Shown here in pieces: positions 32,997 to 44,700 of a stretch of 64,000 nt of DNA; the stretch's first letter is position 1, and the number at the start of each line of letters is the position of its first letter. Below the pieces are notes generated by a model, which searched no databases, had not been told where the DNA came from, and worked only from the letters and a program-made list of their open reading frames with translations. The DNA lies in contig NC_085047.1 in assembly GCF_963662255.1 (NCBI RefSeq), positions 13,818,347 through 13,882,346 on the forward strand, given 5' to 3'. This DNA comes from Cinclus cinclus (lineage: Eukaryota > Chordata > Aves > Passeriformes > Cinclidae). The position numbers and the translations under genes were made by a program.

Positions 32997-35394
32997 CAGT
33001 TTTGGTAAAAAAAAACACTTCTTATTTTCATGTGCAGTTGGAGGTAACTGTAGGTTGTTAATGGCAAAGCCACTTTGAAAAACAAAATTCTGCATTATAA
33101 ACTTTTGTTAAATGTTAAGACATTTTTCATGCCTCGACTTCTTAGAAGATCATCAGCTGGGAATATGTATTGTAACTCCACTGAAGTACTTTGCTACATT
33201 AAGTAGCCTCAAAAATGAGAGAGAAAAATGACTAAAAAAAAAAAATTGTAGGACAGTCAATGTCTTCACATACTCTAAAAATTTTAATAACGATGACTGA
33301 AATATGTTTCCATATTTAGCCCACAGTTTGTCAAAATAATCTCAAAGGGACCTTGATAACGTGATGTGAAATTTATCTTACCTTCCTTGCTTTTTTGTCA
33401 ATCTGTTTGGTCATACTTAAAGAGTTGAATTGCTCAAGTCACTTCTGGTAGAAAAGAAAGCAGAGATTAAAGTGTAGGGGGACTGGAATGATGAACACTA
33501 TAATGTTATCTAAGCATTAAGGGTTTATCTGCACTAGTGATGTCAGGGACTGGGTGAGCACCACTCCAACCTCCCGATGAGCTAAGAAGCAATCTGTAAA
33601 AAATGTGGCTCACTACAATTTATTCTTATTCCAGCACTCCAGATTTGCAATTCAATCAGTGACTAGAAATCCTGGAAGAGAATCTTCCTGCAGGTATCCT
33701 TCAGACATGGAGATAAATCTGTGAATCCAAAATACATCTTAAGCACTATTTATAGGTGAGATGATATCATGTGACAAAGTGGAGTTACAAAGTAGTTAAA
33801 GAACTGATTAATGGAATTAAGTACTGCTCATGTAAAGACAAAAATTATATATAAGACCAGGGTTGTCCTTTGCCTTCATCAGGACTTCTCTAAGTGACTG
33901 TGAAACAAGGGACCATGCTTTGTAATATCTTTGGGCAGAGAGAAAGGTAAACCATTGAGTTATAAATTATTGGAAGTTAAAAGAGTGTTTGGGGAAGTGT
34001 GACTATATGCTCATTTCTCCACTCTTCCCTAGGCCTCTAATCTTGACAACTTCCAGTAGGAGACACAAAACCAGATGGATCTTTGGACTATTTTTATTTT
34101 CCCATCTTATAGTCAAGGGCAGCATGAACAAAGTGACACGCAAAAAAAATCACTTGCCAAATCTTAGACAACCAATAGGCACAGTAAGAGCAGGCCCGTA
34201 TCTTGATGAGCTGGTTCACACTCCAAAACAGAGTCCACCTGACTGCTTAGTCTAAACACACTCACAAATGACCAAGGCATCTGGTGAAGGACAATTTTCT
34301 CATATTCCTGGAATACATAGGTAAACTTTCAGTAAATAGTAAATACATAGGCAATTTTTCAGTAAAACTAGAAAATTACTGCCACAGATGTTTAACAAAG
34401 GACAAGAGAAAGGCCCCTTAGCACATAATTTCATTTTGCAGTAGTTTCTTGATTCTCTTCTATATTTCAGCATGGCTTGTTGCAAAGTGCAAATAAAATT
34501 AATCTCAGATACTTTGTTCTCAGGGCTTTTTCACCCCCCTGATTATTGAATACTATGGATTTATTTTTCCACGAGACATTAAGTTTGCCCAGAGTGAACT
34601 GTATCATTACAGAATGTGTGGTACACTGACCTTCCCATAAGCAGAAGGCTATAATACGTAGATATTCAGTGCAGCATGCACAAAAACATAAATACATTTT
34701 ACTTTCATTTTATAGATAAAGATTAATCATCTTCATGTTATAAATAAAGACCATTTATCAATTAAATGGTCATGTTTTTCCGCAGCATTTTCAAAAAAAC
34801 ATCTCAAAAGTAGATAACTGTTTATTGAATTAGAATGGGCAATCATTTATAATTTCTTTTTGACCTTTTATTATGATTTCTTTTTAATGAAATCATCAGT
34901 ATTTCTTCACTTAGGAACTATACAAAATGATAACACCTATGAAAAATGTGTGGGTTTGCCCTTGGACTCAAAGTCACTGAAATAAAAAGTTTTACTAATA
35001 TTGTTCATGTCAGAATTTCCAATACCATAATCACATATTTAGAGATATGTTACACTCACTGATAATGTTAACTATAAAAACCAATAGTAAAAAATACATC
35101 TAAATATGTTTTAAAATTCAACTATCTGTACATTTTAGACAGTAATCAAATAAATCACGAACAGATACAAGCTGAAAATCTGCTTACATAGTCTTTTTCT
35201 AACTGTTAAAAAGCCTAAAAAATATATATATTTATATAAAATTACTTTCAAAAATAAGCACTCCAGAACTTTTCTGTCCCCAAAGCTTTCTGGCAATTAC
35301 AAAACAACCAGGGATTCAGGACAATTTCAGTTCCAGTTAAGAAATTGGAAGCTGAACAACCAAATGGAAAAAAATGTCTTTTAACAGGTATGGA

Positions 35395-36390
35395 GAAATG
35401 ATGTGGATTTGTCAAGAAAAAAGCTCTTTCAGACCAATTCAATTTCCTTCTCCAATATGGCAATAAGATGCGGGAATAGAAAAGTTGCAAATGCCATTTT
35501 TTTACATGCTAGTAAGGCTTTTGACACAACATTTTTATGTATAAAGGAGGAAGCATGGTCTTCCTGAAAATAAAATACTGGTCTGTGAACTCTTTGGAAA
35601 TCTGAGCACCTCTCAGTGTTTTGTTATTCACAATGAAAGGTTATTAAGCAGGATCAGACTTTTGCTCTTTTCAACATTTTCATTAACAATCAGAATGAAG
35701 GAATGTGCTTATTTAAATCACAGATTGCATCACTTTGAATGAGATTGTTCATATACAGGAGATGGAATTTCAGACTCAAAATGATCTTGAAAAATGGATG
35801 ATATATGATATGAAAGATGCATGATGCTCTAACAGAGGAGAGGTGCTGCCACTCAGGCAAATTCATGTAGCAATGCAGAACTTTGTAAGCAGCAGCTATT
35901 CAGTAAAGACATCAAGAAACATCATTGAATCCCAAGCTGAAGGTGAATCAAGAACACCTCAATGTCCTGAAAGAGAGTGATGTAGTCTAGTTGGTGAGCA
36001 ATAGAGAACCAAAATGGTCAAACACAGAGGAGAGGAACAATAATTGGAATGGTTGTGAACAAACAAACAAGTCCTACACTTTTCTGGACTTCTTGACTGT
36101 ATGCCAACTTCCAAAAAAAAAGTGATAAAATAGAGTGGATGGTCACCATCCTTCTTTAGATGTTCTAGTCAAAAGAAATTGCTACTGGGATGAACACAAT
36201 GTCTACATGTTACAGGTGTCCAAAGACTTAAAATTTTCTGAAAGAAAGAGCTATGAAGATAGTATTTGCTTGTCCTTACCCATAGGAAACTTAAGAACAG
36301 AGTAGAAAATGACCCTTGCAATCATCTAAGTTATCATGTTCTAAGACAGGGGAACAGATTATATGATCTCTCACAGGTCAATGATTCTTT
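35395..36390 (+). mobile_element. old CR1 LINE copy with RT remnant, plus strand
   Basis: The left part reads like CR1 ORF2 just before RT motif A: GTGGATTTGTCAAGAAAAAA near 35402, CTTTCAGACCAATTCAATTT near 35426. It is followed at 35508-35528 by codons for A-S-K-A-F-D-T, the LINE motif A, with its Asp kept. Downstream, TTGCTCTTTTCAACATTTTC near 35660 corresponds to the 'LFNIF' block and GATCTTGAAAAATGGATG near 35782 to the 'DLEKW' segment. The right end (GGGGAACAGATTATATGATC near 36348) is a worn CR1 tail. Stops and indels are frequent, so it is not functional. This is among the most diverged copies, hence the lower confidence in its borders. Confidence 0.75.
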
Positions 36391-39300
36391 AACTTCAAGA
36401 TCTCTCTCTTGTATTTAATTTATTGAGTGGAAATTACATTATTGAGTGGAAATTACATTCCATTTACATTTACTACTAAATGTAGTCTTTCTACTTCAAT
36501 TAATTTTTTCTCAGCGTATTTTTGATATTAACAGTAGAAGCCATTTTGGTTTATAGTAACCTAAAATAGATATGCTGAGACCAGATTACCTATTTAGACT
36601 CTATTTACCCAAGGTATAGTAAGGACCTTTACTGGAAAATTACTTCACCTGTCTTTGACAAAGGATTCAGGAAGAAATTTATTTTTCCACTGGCTGCAGA
36701 AGCCAGGACTAGTTTAGATTAGCTGTCTAACTTTGATGGCAAGCATTTATTGGAAAATTGTTGTTATTCCCCCTCAGATACTAATTATTATTTCCAATTA
36801 TTATGGAAAGGAATAAGTTGTAATATTAATCTCTCTCTACATAAATTAGTTCTGTTATTTAGTTAATCAGATCTGGGGAAAGGCAGGAAAGTACTCTGAT
36901 TTCTAAAGTAGGACGATCTCTCAAGCTATCTTTTGGTATCATTTGAACTATCTGCACATTCAGTTGAACTCATTAACATTTGCTCACACAGAACTTGTAC
37001 CTTTTATACACATGGGCAAAAAACCTGAAACAGGACAGTAAATACAGCTGTGTTTTCCTTTCAGAGTTCTTGTATGATTGAGAAATTTGGTTTTGGTTAC
37101 TATCTAACTTTATCTAAAACAAGTGATAAATGTGATTCTCTGTATTTATACCATGTTCTCTTCAAAATCCATTCTTGCTCAGAAAATCTATAAGAAAAAA
37201 ATTCCCTAATGTCCAGATCTCAGTTCTTTGAGTAAATGGCAGGTTGTCCTTTGTAAGCAAAAGTGATAGAATCTCCAATAAAGAAAACACTCCTTGACAA
37301 ATTCACAGAACCGATTAGTGGCAGGGGGAAAAAAAAAATAAACGAAAGAGCTGTAATAGAAATAAGAGATAAAACTTGAACATTCATGTGTCAGCTTTTT
37401 GGGAGAATACTTTACAGTCTCTCTATTTGGAGGTAATTAGGTGTTGATAAAATGATGGCATGAGAGAACAGAGAGGAAGAGAATTCAGCCATGCTATTTT
37501 TGGTTTATAGCTAGTTGGCTTTGAATGGCATATTTCATTAATTAATTTAATTAGCAGTAGATCACATTTCTTCTTATGGCAGGTGCTGTTTTGCAGTCCC
37601 AGTTATTCTGGCCAGAAGCAACAGAATTACCAGCTCCAGAATCAACTCATGTAGAAGTTCTTCATGTCTATTTCTCCCAAACCCACACCCAAGGCACAGT
37701 TCACAGTTATAAAATTAGCTTAGTTCATTCAATAGTTGAAGTTCAAATGAGTCTGAAATGGTCAAGCCTCCTAACAGGATATTGCCTTGCATCTTTCATC
37801 ATTACCAGGACCTTTAGCATGATTAATCTGCTTAGCAAATCTTCACTTCAAAGAAATTACCTGATGCTTTGCATAAAAGATAAAAAATTACACATCCCTC
37901 TTCACCATCTGAGAAGAACCAATTTAATTTTTACTTATGGCTCAACATTGTCCAGGTTTTATGTTACAAACCCATTTTCTGACACAGGATGAAAAATTAC
38001 CATAGGGGCTGTACATGTCCAGCCTTGAAATGTGCAATGTGCAGCTCGGACTCGTGAGGGGGGAGGAGACCACAGACAGAACAGGCTGTAAGTAGACAGA
38101 CCCTTTAGAAAATGCAGGGAGGTTCTGTCTCTGTGGGAACTTCACCTGGCAGAGAGTCAGGGCAGAGAAAACTTCCACCACTGGAAGTCATCACTTTCAA
38201 AACTTTCACCACTGCAAGCCACCTTGCCAGCAGTGTAGACTCACGGATGAGGGGAAAACATGCCTGGGAAATTGGACTACAAGCATATGAAAGTCAGAAC
38301 CATACTCTTTCTTTATCAGTAAGCAGTTCTCAGATATATTTTCCATGTTTGCATTTTATTTTCATCCAAGAAATTTATCAAAAAGAATCTTCCTCAACTC
38401 TCCATACAGCTGAGAAAAGCACTATCATCAATCTTTCCATTGATGTGGAAGGAATTTAAAAAAGCATGTAACAATCTTATTGAGTGATCATGGTATCTGC
38501 TCTGTGGGAGGATTCTTTTTTGGAGCTGAGATTGATATCTTGGGGTAGAAAAAGGTTATTTCTAGCCATTTCACAATTTTGCAAAGGTACAGCAATATAA
38601 GTGAAGGTTCAGGAATTAAGTGGTTCCCTAAAGTTGTCCAAACATACAAATTTGGAAGAGATGGAGACTTTTACTAAAAATACCTTCTTCTTTCTAAATC
38701 TAGAAACACTTTTCCCCCTAACTAATAAACTCTAACAAACTGCATGAAACAAAGAGCTCTGTATTTCATGGACATGGAAGTCTATGATTTCATGGACAAA
38801 AAATCCTAAAATCTTACTGTCAGAAAAGCTGCAGATTGAGGAACTCTGGAAGTCCTTAGACTACAGAGTTTATATGAAAATATATGTGTTTACCTCTGGG
38901 AGCCTTTGTTTTATCACACATAAGTAGGTGCTCACTTAATTTTAAGCAGGTTTGCATGATAAGTTTCTCTTTCCTTTTGTTCTGATTATTCTATGCTTTA
39001 AACCCCATGGAGAAGAGCTTCTACAGGGCTGACAGTACAGAAAATCATTCAATAGATTTCAGAAATTTTGGAGTTTGACGTAATGGGTCTTTAAGACAAG
39101 CCCAGACTAATACATTCCAGTTAATATTTGAATTTTCAGTAATTAAAATTAAAATAATCGTTGCTCCATTGCAGAAGTTAAATTAATAAACATTAGATGA
39201 ATATTTAATGTATATAATTTGGTTTAAAATTTTATTTCATGAATTATGAATTGAATAAATTAAGAAGAAATGCCAGTTACATAACATATTTTCTTTAACA

Positions 39301-39900
39301 TTTTACTAAAAAAACTCAACCACAATGTTATAATCTCCTTCATAACTGTAGTTTTTGCTTCACTTAAAATATCCTTTATAAAATATTAATTTGTGAGGTG
39401 AACATTGAGCTGTGTCCCATCTTCATGTCAGCTGGGGATTCACATATTCTCCAATCATTTTAAGAGCAATACTAGAACTCATTTTCAGGAGTACAGTTTC
39501 TCCCACATGGCCATTTAATCTGATCAAAAACAAGAAGTGGGGAAAAGATGGAAGTGATTGAGCAGGCAAGAGCACAAGAAAAGGAGACTGTATTATTTTC
39601 TATTAATAGATGTCCTGTGCAGAAACACCTGGTACAGGTAGGAACCTACCCTCATCCTCCAGCCCTGGACACATGTTTGCTACAAAATCCTTTGTTAGTC
39701 TTCTTTAGACCTGTTACCATCTGAATAAACACAGAAGACCAAGGAAAACTAAATCTCTGTTAATAAAACATATTGAACCCAGAAAAGCTCAAAATGTGGC
39801 ACAAAACTGGATTAAAACTAGACAGGGTTAGATGTTGATGCAAAAAAATGTTGTTTGTTTGTTTTTTTTAATAGAAAAGGAGGCATAAATAAATAAAGAT
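36391..39900. other. unique sequence, no gene seen
   Basis: Holds a 19-bp tandem duplication (36422-36459). A GC-richer patch at about 38000-38270 has no recognisable homology. Confidence 0.55.
36422..36459. repeat. 19-bp perfect tandem duplication
   Basis: ATTGAGTGGAAATTACATT occurs twice in a row (36422-36440, 36441-36459). Confidence 0.9.
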
Positions 39901-39994
39901 GGAAGGAAGGAAGGAAGGAAGGAAGGAAGGAAGGAAGGAAGGAAGGAAGGAAGGAAGGAAGGAAGGAAGGAAGGAAGGAAGGAAGGAAGGAAGG
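39901..39994 (+). repeat. (GGAA)23 microsatellite
   Basis: 94 bp of perfect GGAA tetranucleotide, then a few purine-rich variants (GGAGGGAAGAGG) up to about 40012. It sits at the end of repeat R copy A. Confidence 0.97.
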
Positions 39995-40736
39995 AGGGAA
40001 GAGGAAATAGAAAGAGGAGTGTTACAGGCAGAGTGACAGGGGTTAGGTAGAAGCATTTCACCCTTCCATGGGTCCCAACAACATCTTGTTGTTCTCCATC
40101 TGGTCTTCTTGGTGGTGAGGGTCCTTGCAGCCAAAAGTACAGCATTCCATGGATTAATACATGTTTGGGCATGTGAGAACACGGAGGTGCCTTTTCTGGG
40201 GGAGGCAAGTTAGACACTGTCCCTTGCAAGACTGTGGATCTGGTACATCATGTAGTATCACATGCAGTGCTCTGGTGAAGGGTCTGCTACCCTGGGAGTG
40301 GATTTAATGGGCCATGACACCCCCTGAGCTGTCCTTCATGTGGATGTGGCTCTTCCTGGGGTGAAGGGGACCAGAGCTGAGCTGCTCTGCACAGCAGGGG
40401 ATGGATGTTCGCTGCCTCAGACCAGAGGCTTTTTCACCACACACCTAAAACCTCTCATTGTGCCTGCTTTGGTATGAGAAGGGCTTTTGTGCGCCTGGCA
40501 GCTGATAACCCAGGGGCTGTGGTCTCCACCATGAAGGTGCTCAGCTTGATCATCCTGTGTATTCTTCTCCCCCAGTCCAGGCCTGTGTCACTTCATCTTA
40601 TTTCCATCAATGAGCAGCGCAGGTCTTTTGTCAGGGCCCCATTCAGGTCTTCTCTGCAGCTTTTGTTATACAGTTTTGCTATAATAGGCAAAAGTCCTTT
40701 ATGAAGATGTTTAAGCCATAAACCATAACATTTCAG
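39995..40736 (-). mobile_element. unclassified interspersed repeat R, copy A, minus strand
   Basis: The reverse complement of this block aligns end to end with 52278-53010. Shared segments, in minus-strand order, include GACTGAAATGTTATGG, AAAGGACTTTTGCCTATTAT, ACCACAGCCCCTGGG, CACCAGAGCACTGCAT, CTTGCAAGGGACAGTGT, GGACCCTCACCACCAAGAAG and GAAGGGTGAAATGCTTCTAC. It then runs into a pyrimidine-rich end that becomes the TTCC microsatellite. Unlike CR1 it has no ATTCTATGA tail. It may be an LTR or the 3' part of a retroelement, but I do not recognise the family. The open frames in it, including 40405-40704, are not conserved in copy B, so they are not genes. Confidence 0.8.
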
Positions 40737-40891
40737 TCTCTGACAGACCAGTGTAAGGTTTACTGAAATTCAGGGGTGCAAGGAAAGAACAGCATGCCAT
40801 GGACTTTTATAAATTATTTATTTAGTATATTACATATCCACAAAATATGATCTTCTTTACTTGCCATCTGAGTATATCAAATTCTGGCTCC

Positions 40892-41712
40892 TCAGAGGGA
40901 TCAGGACAGACAGATATATCAAATACTGGATCAGTGAGTTGAGGCCAGTTGTATGAGGTCCAGCAAGTATGACATGCAACAAGTCAAGTGCCACGTCCTA
41001 CCCTTAGGTCACAACAACCCTCTGCAGTGCTACAGGCTGGGGACAGAGTGGCTGGAAAGCTGCCCAGAGGGAAAGGACCTGGGAATTCTGGTGGACAGTA
41101 AATCAATATGAGCCCGGCTGTGCCCAGGGGCTCAACAAGGCCAATGGCACGCGGTCTGTATCAGCAGGACCAGGGCAGTCATTGTTCCTCTGTGCTGGGT
41201 ACCAGAGAGGCCACCTCAAGTGCTGTGTCCAGTTCTGGGCTCCTCACTTAAACAGAGATACTGAGGGGCTGAAGCACATCCAGAGGAGGAAGTGGGGCTG
41301 GGGAAGGGTCTGCAGCACAAGTCCTGTGAGGAACAGCTGAGGGAGATAAGGGTGTTTGTTCTGGAAAAAAAGGAGGCTTAGGGGGAATGTCTGAAGAGAA
41401 AGGAAGTTCTAGCAGGTGGCAGTCAGTGTCTTCTCCCAATTAACAAGTGGAAGGATGAGAGGAAATTGTCTCAAGTTGTGTCAGGGAGATTTAGATTTGA
41501 TGTTTGGAAAACGCTCTTCATGGAAAGCATTTTCAAGGAAAGGGCTGCCCAGGGGAGTGATGGACTCAACATCTCAGAAGATATTTTAAAATTGTGCAGA
41601 TGTGACAATGAGGATGTGGTTTAATGCAGGACTTGGCAGTGCTGGTTTAGTGGTTGCAAAGTTCTTAAAGTTCTTTCTCAACCCAAAGGATTCTATGGTT
41701 CTGTGATTTCAT
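40892..41712 (+). mobile_element. CR1 LINE, 0.8-kb 3' part, plus strand
   Basis: A well-preserved CR1 from late ORF2 to the tail: CAGAGGGATCAGGACAGACA, GAGGCCAGTTGTATGAGG, CAAGTGCCACGTCCTACC, GGTCACAACAACCCTCTGCA, GAGTGGCTGGAAAGCTGCCC, TGTCCAGTTCTGGGCTCCTC, AGCACAAGTCCTGTGAGGAA, AGCTGAGGGAGATAAGGGTG, and the end TCAACCCAAAGGATTCTATG. The first 300 bp once coded the end of the ORF2 protein, but frameshifts and stops break it. No intact gene remains. Confidence 0.96.
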
Positions 41713-44700
41713 GGACAGTTAATTTGGTCTGCCTTGGTAATCAGTATGTCAAGAAAATGCATAGTTAGGAATTTTACTATATTTTTCTGAAATAAAACTT
41801 TAAAATGAGTCTTTCTGAGCATGGTGAATTTTTGATGACATGATGGAACAGGAAAGAAAATCTGCACTGACAACTCCAGAAGTGTAGACATATACCAACA
41901 CACAAAAGAAGCAGCACTTATCCAAAGTGTATAGTAGGAAATTTTTTATCCTGATGCGCAGAAAAAATAACACAATGAAGTGAGAATAGAATAAATTTAT
42001 GAAGCAAGAGAGGAAGACCAAAAAAAAAAGAAAAAAGTAAAAATCTGTAGAAAATACAACTTTCAGCCTGAAAGGGAATGATGCTGATGTTGTACCAAAG
42101 GCTTAACAAATACAAATATTGCTCACATCTAAAGAAGCAGGAGATGGGTGATCTGCAGGCTTTTAAGGAGGATGGAAGACCTTAAGACTATTAGAGATAC
42201 CAGATTTAAATAGTTTTGTGGTTGGGAATATTTTGACAGGATAGCTAGAGAAGCCAGACACTCAGGAGTGTCTAGGGAGAAGATAAGCCATCCTCAGGAT
42301 CAAATATTCTCCACATATAGCTCAAATTTGGTTTGGAAGTGTTGCTTCTTTTAAGTGTTTTCTCCACTTGAGCAAAACATCAGATCAATAGAAATTTTGC
42401 TTGCTGACATAGTCCTGAGGTTATTTGTCTTCAAAAGAAAGAATTCTGCTTCATTAAATGTGCTGCCTTCAGTCCAGCAAATCCCTAATTCTTGTTCTGA
42501 TAAAACCAAGAATTCCTACAAGCAATCCAATACTTCATTGTTATTATGCTCAAAATCTTGTTTATGTGCAAAGAGAAAAGCCTACATTATTTATCTAAAA
42601 ATAAGTATATCAGGCCAAGAATCCATTATTAGTACGACTGAAATATTATTAGTATAAATCAAGGATTATGAGTAATGTAATTGCTACAATAAAGAAAAAA
42701 AAATAAAACCAAGCAAATCAATGCAGTTAAAACTCATGCACGTCTTAGTTTTCACTCCTACTGGAGCTGTGCTCACCCTGCCACTGGTCCTCTATGTCCT
42801 AAGGTCAGGAAGGTTCATGCTGTACTGAGAGATGATGTGCAGAGTTTTCAGCATGATTTGCTGGCAAGATTATGATGTTCAAGTTGGTCACTATTTATTC
42901 CTTTGTTTAGGATTCACTTTAGGTTATTTTTCACGTGTTTGATAACACACTTTATACCTTTCTGCTCCTGCACTTGCCTGCAGTTCCATATGTTAAATTC
43001 TATTTCTGTGTTGCCCTTGCCACTTCTGAACTACACTTTTTGCAGGTCTTCTTGCCAGTGAGGGATCAGGGGTGAGCTGTGTTCAGCTTCCAGGACCACC
43101 CTCCATCCCATTTCTCATGGCTGTACTCCTCTAAGCAGCATTCTGGGCTCCACCTGACAAAGCCTCTGCTCTTACACCAGGGCAGTCTTTCCCTACATGG
43201 TGTCTTCATTTTCTGTGCAGAGTAACTGCTTCGTCCTGTTCTCTGTTTTGACCTGTGCTTGTATCACACACATGCAAACAAAACTAGTGTAGCATGTAGC
43301 CATGGGTCCCTGGTCAGTTAAAGAAGTTGTTGTCACAGCTAAGCTAGAAAAAATGAAGGTTCAGGTGGGTCAAGAATTAATACAGAGGATGATGGATAAA
43401 CCCAGACCTGAGGCCTTGAAAACTCAGTGCAGTGCTTATTTTTATGCCAACAGTGGCAGTGCTGTGCTAGAGAGCCCCATGTTTATTTTGTGCAGGCAGC
43501 AAGTACAGGGAACCTTATGATGATCCCCAGGTGCTAGGCTTCCTGACTAAATCATGCACTTTAATTTAAGTGCATAAAGGAGTGTTGCTTATTTCAGTTC
43601 TGGCAGTGAAGTGTTTGCTGTCATCACGCCATTTGTGAGCAGCAGTAAACCCTGCTATTACAGCAATGAGTTCCACTACATTACTGGAATTGAAACCAGA
43701 AACTTATATTTAAACATACCCTTTAAAGACTTTTTAAAGTAAAAATAAAGTGTTCAGTACAGTGCAGCACTGAAACTGATGAAAAATAATTTCCTCGGAG
43801 CTTCTCATCACAACACGATTACGGCACTGATTTTTGTGAACATGTTAAGTACAGTTGGTTGAGGATGAAAAAAAGAGTTTTGAGGTTGCAAAAGTGAAAA
43901 AAAACACCACCTTTTTTCAGAGGATTTATTTTTGAAGTGCAATTTTGGAACAATATTTCCCCAAAAGACTGGTGTGAGTCTTTCTCCCCCCCACCCCCCA
44001 ACTTTGTATTTGCATTCTTTGAAGATCTTTTTGTCTAACAGTTTTGGGTTTGGGGATTTTTATTATTCTCCTACAAATTAGAAAGCATAAGGCAAAGCAC
44101 AAGTAAGTAAAATGTCAGAAAAGTAAAAATTTTGAGAATCATTATGTTTTTTTTTCTTATTAAATCAAAACAAAATGAAAAAGCAAATCCGTTTTAAGAT
44201 ACAGTGAAGAACATTTAGTCAGAAAATTACATTCTCTTACAAAGTTTTGAGAAATCTGATTTCTCTTTTCTTATAAATTCATTGTTTAAATGGCAGACTG
44301 TACTTCAGACTGTAAAACATCAAAGTCATTAGAACCATTGGACTTCTGTTATAAAAAATAAACTTAAATCTATGTTATTTAAGGACTAGCCTATATTATC
44401 CACACATTTACTTTTTGATCACATATTAATAAAACTTGACATATAAAATAAACTGCAGTATCTATATACACATATATGAATAATATCATATGCATGTGTA
44501 AGGTGAGAGAAGATGGGGGAGAGACTGAGATTGCACAGATGTCACGTCCCCTTGTGAGGAGCTTTCCAATCTTTCCACAAGATGTTATAAAACAATGGGG
44601 GGGTGCCTTCAGTTTCAGTTCTTCTCCTCTTATTCTATCCATATAGGAAAAATTAAGATGAGTGATTACAATCAGCATGAGCTATTTAGGAAAATGAGCC

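Larger units (their letters stand above)
31736..35394. other. unique AT-rich sequence, no gene seen
   Basis: Contains a strong AT-rich hairpin (32090-32129) and an AAAC microsatellite (32971-32996), both listed separately. No exon or repeat family recognised. Confidence 0.55.

Noticed and set aside
38000..38300. GC-richer patch that might be an exon or regulatory island
   Set aside because: No CpG cluster, no protein match and no repeat match that I can name. Base composition alone is not enough.
39828..40229. Minus-strand open frame with F-L-P-S repeats
   Set aside because: It is a translation of the GGAA tract and part of repeat R.
40405..40704. Plus-strand open frame of 99 codons containing a hydrophobic stretch
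   Set aside because: It lies inside repeat R copy A, and the aligned part of copy B does not keep the frame.
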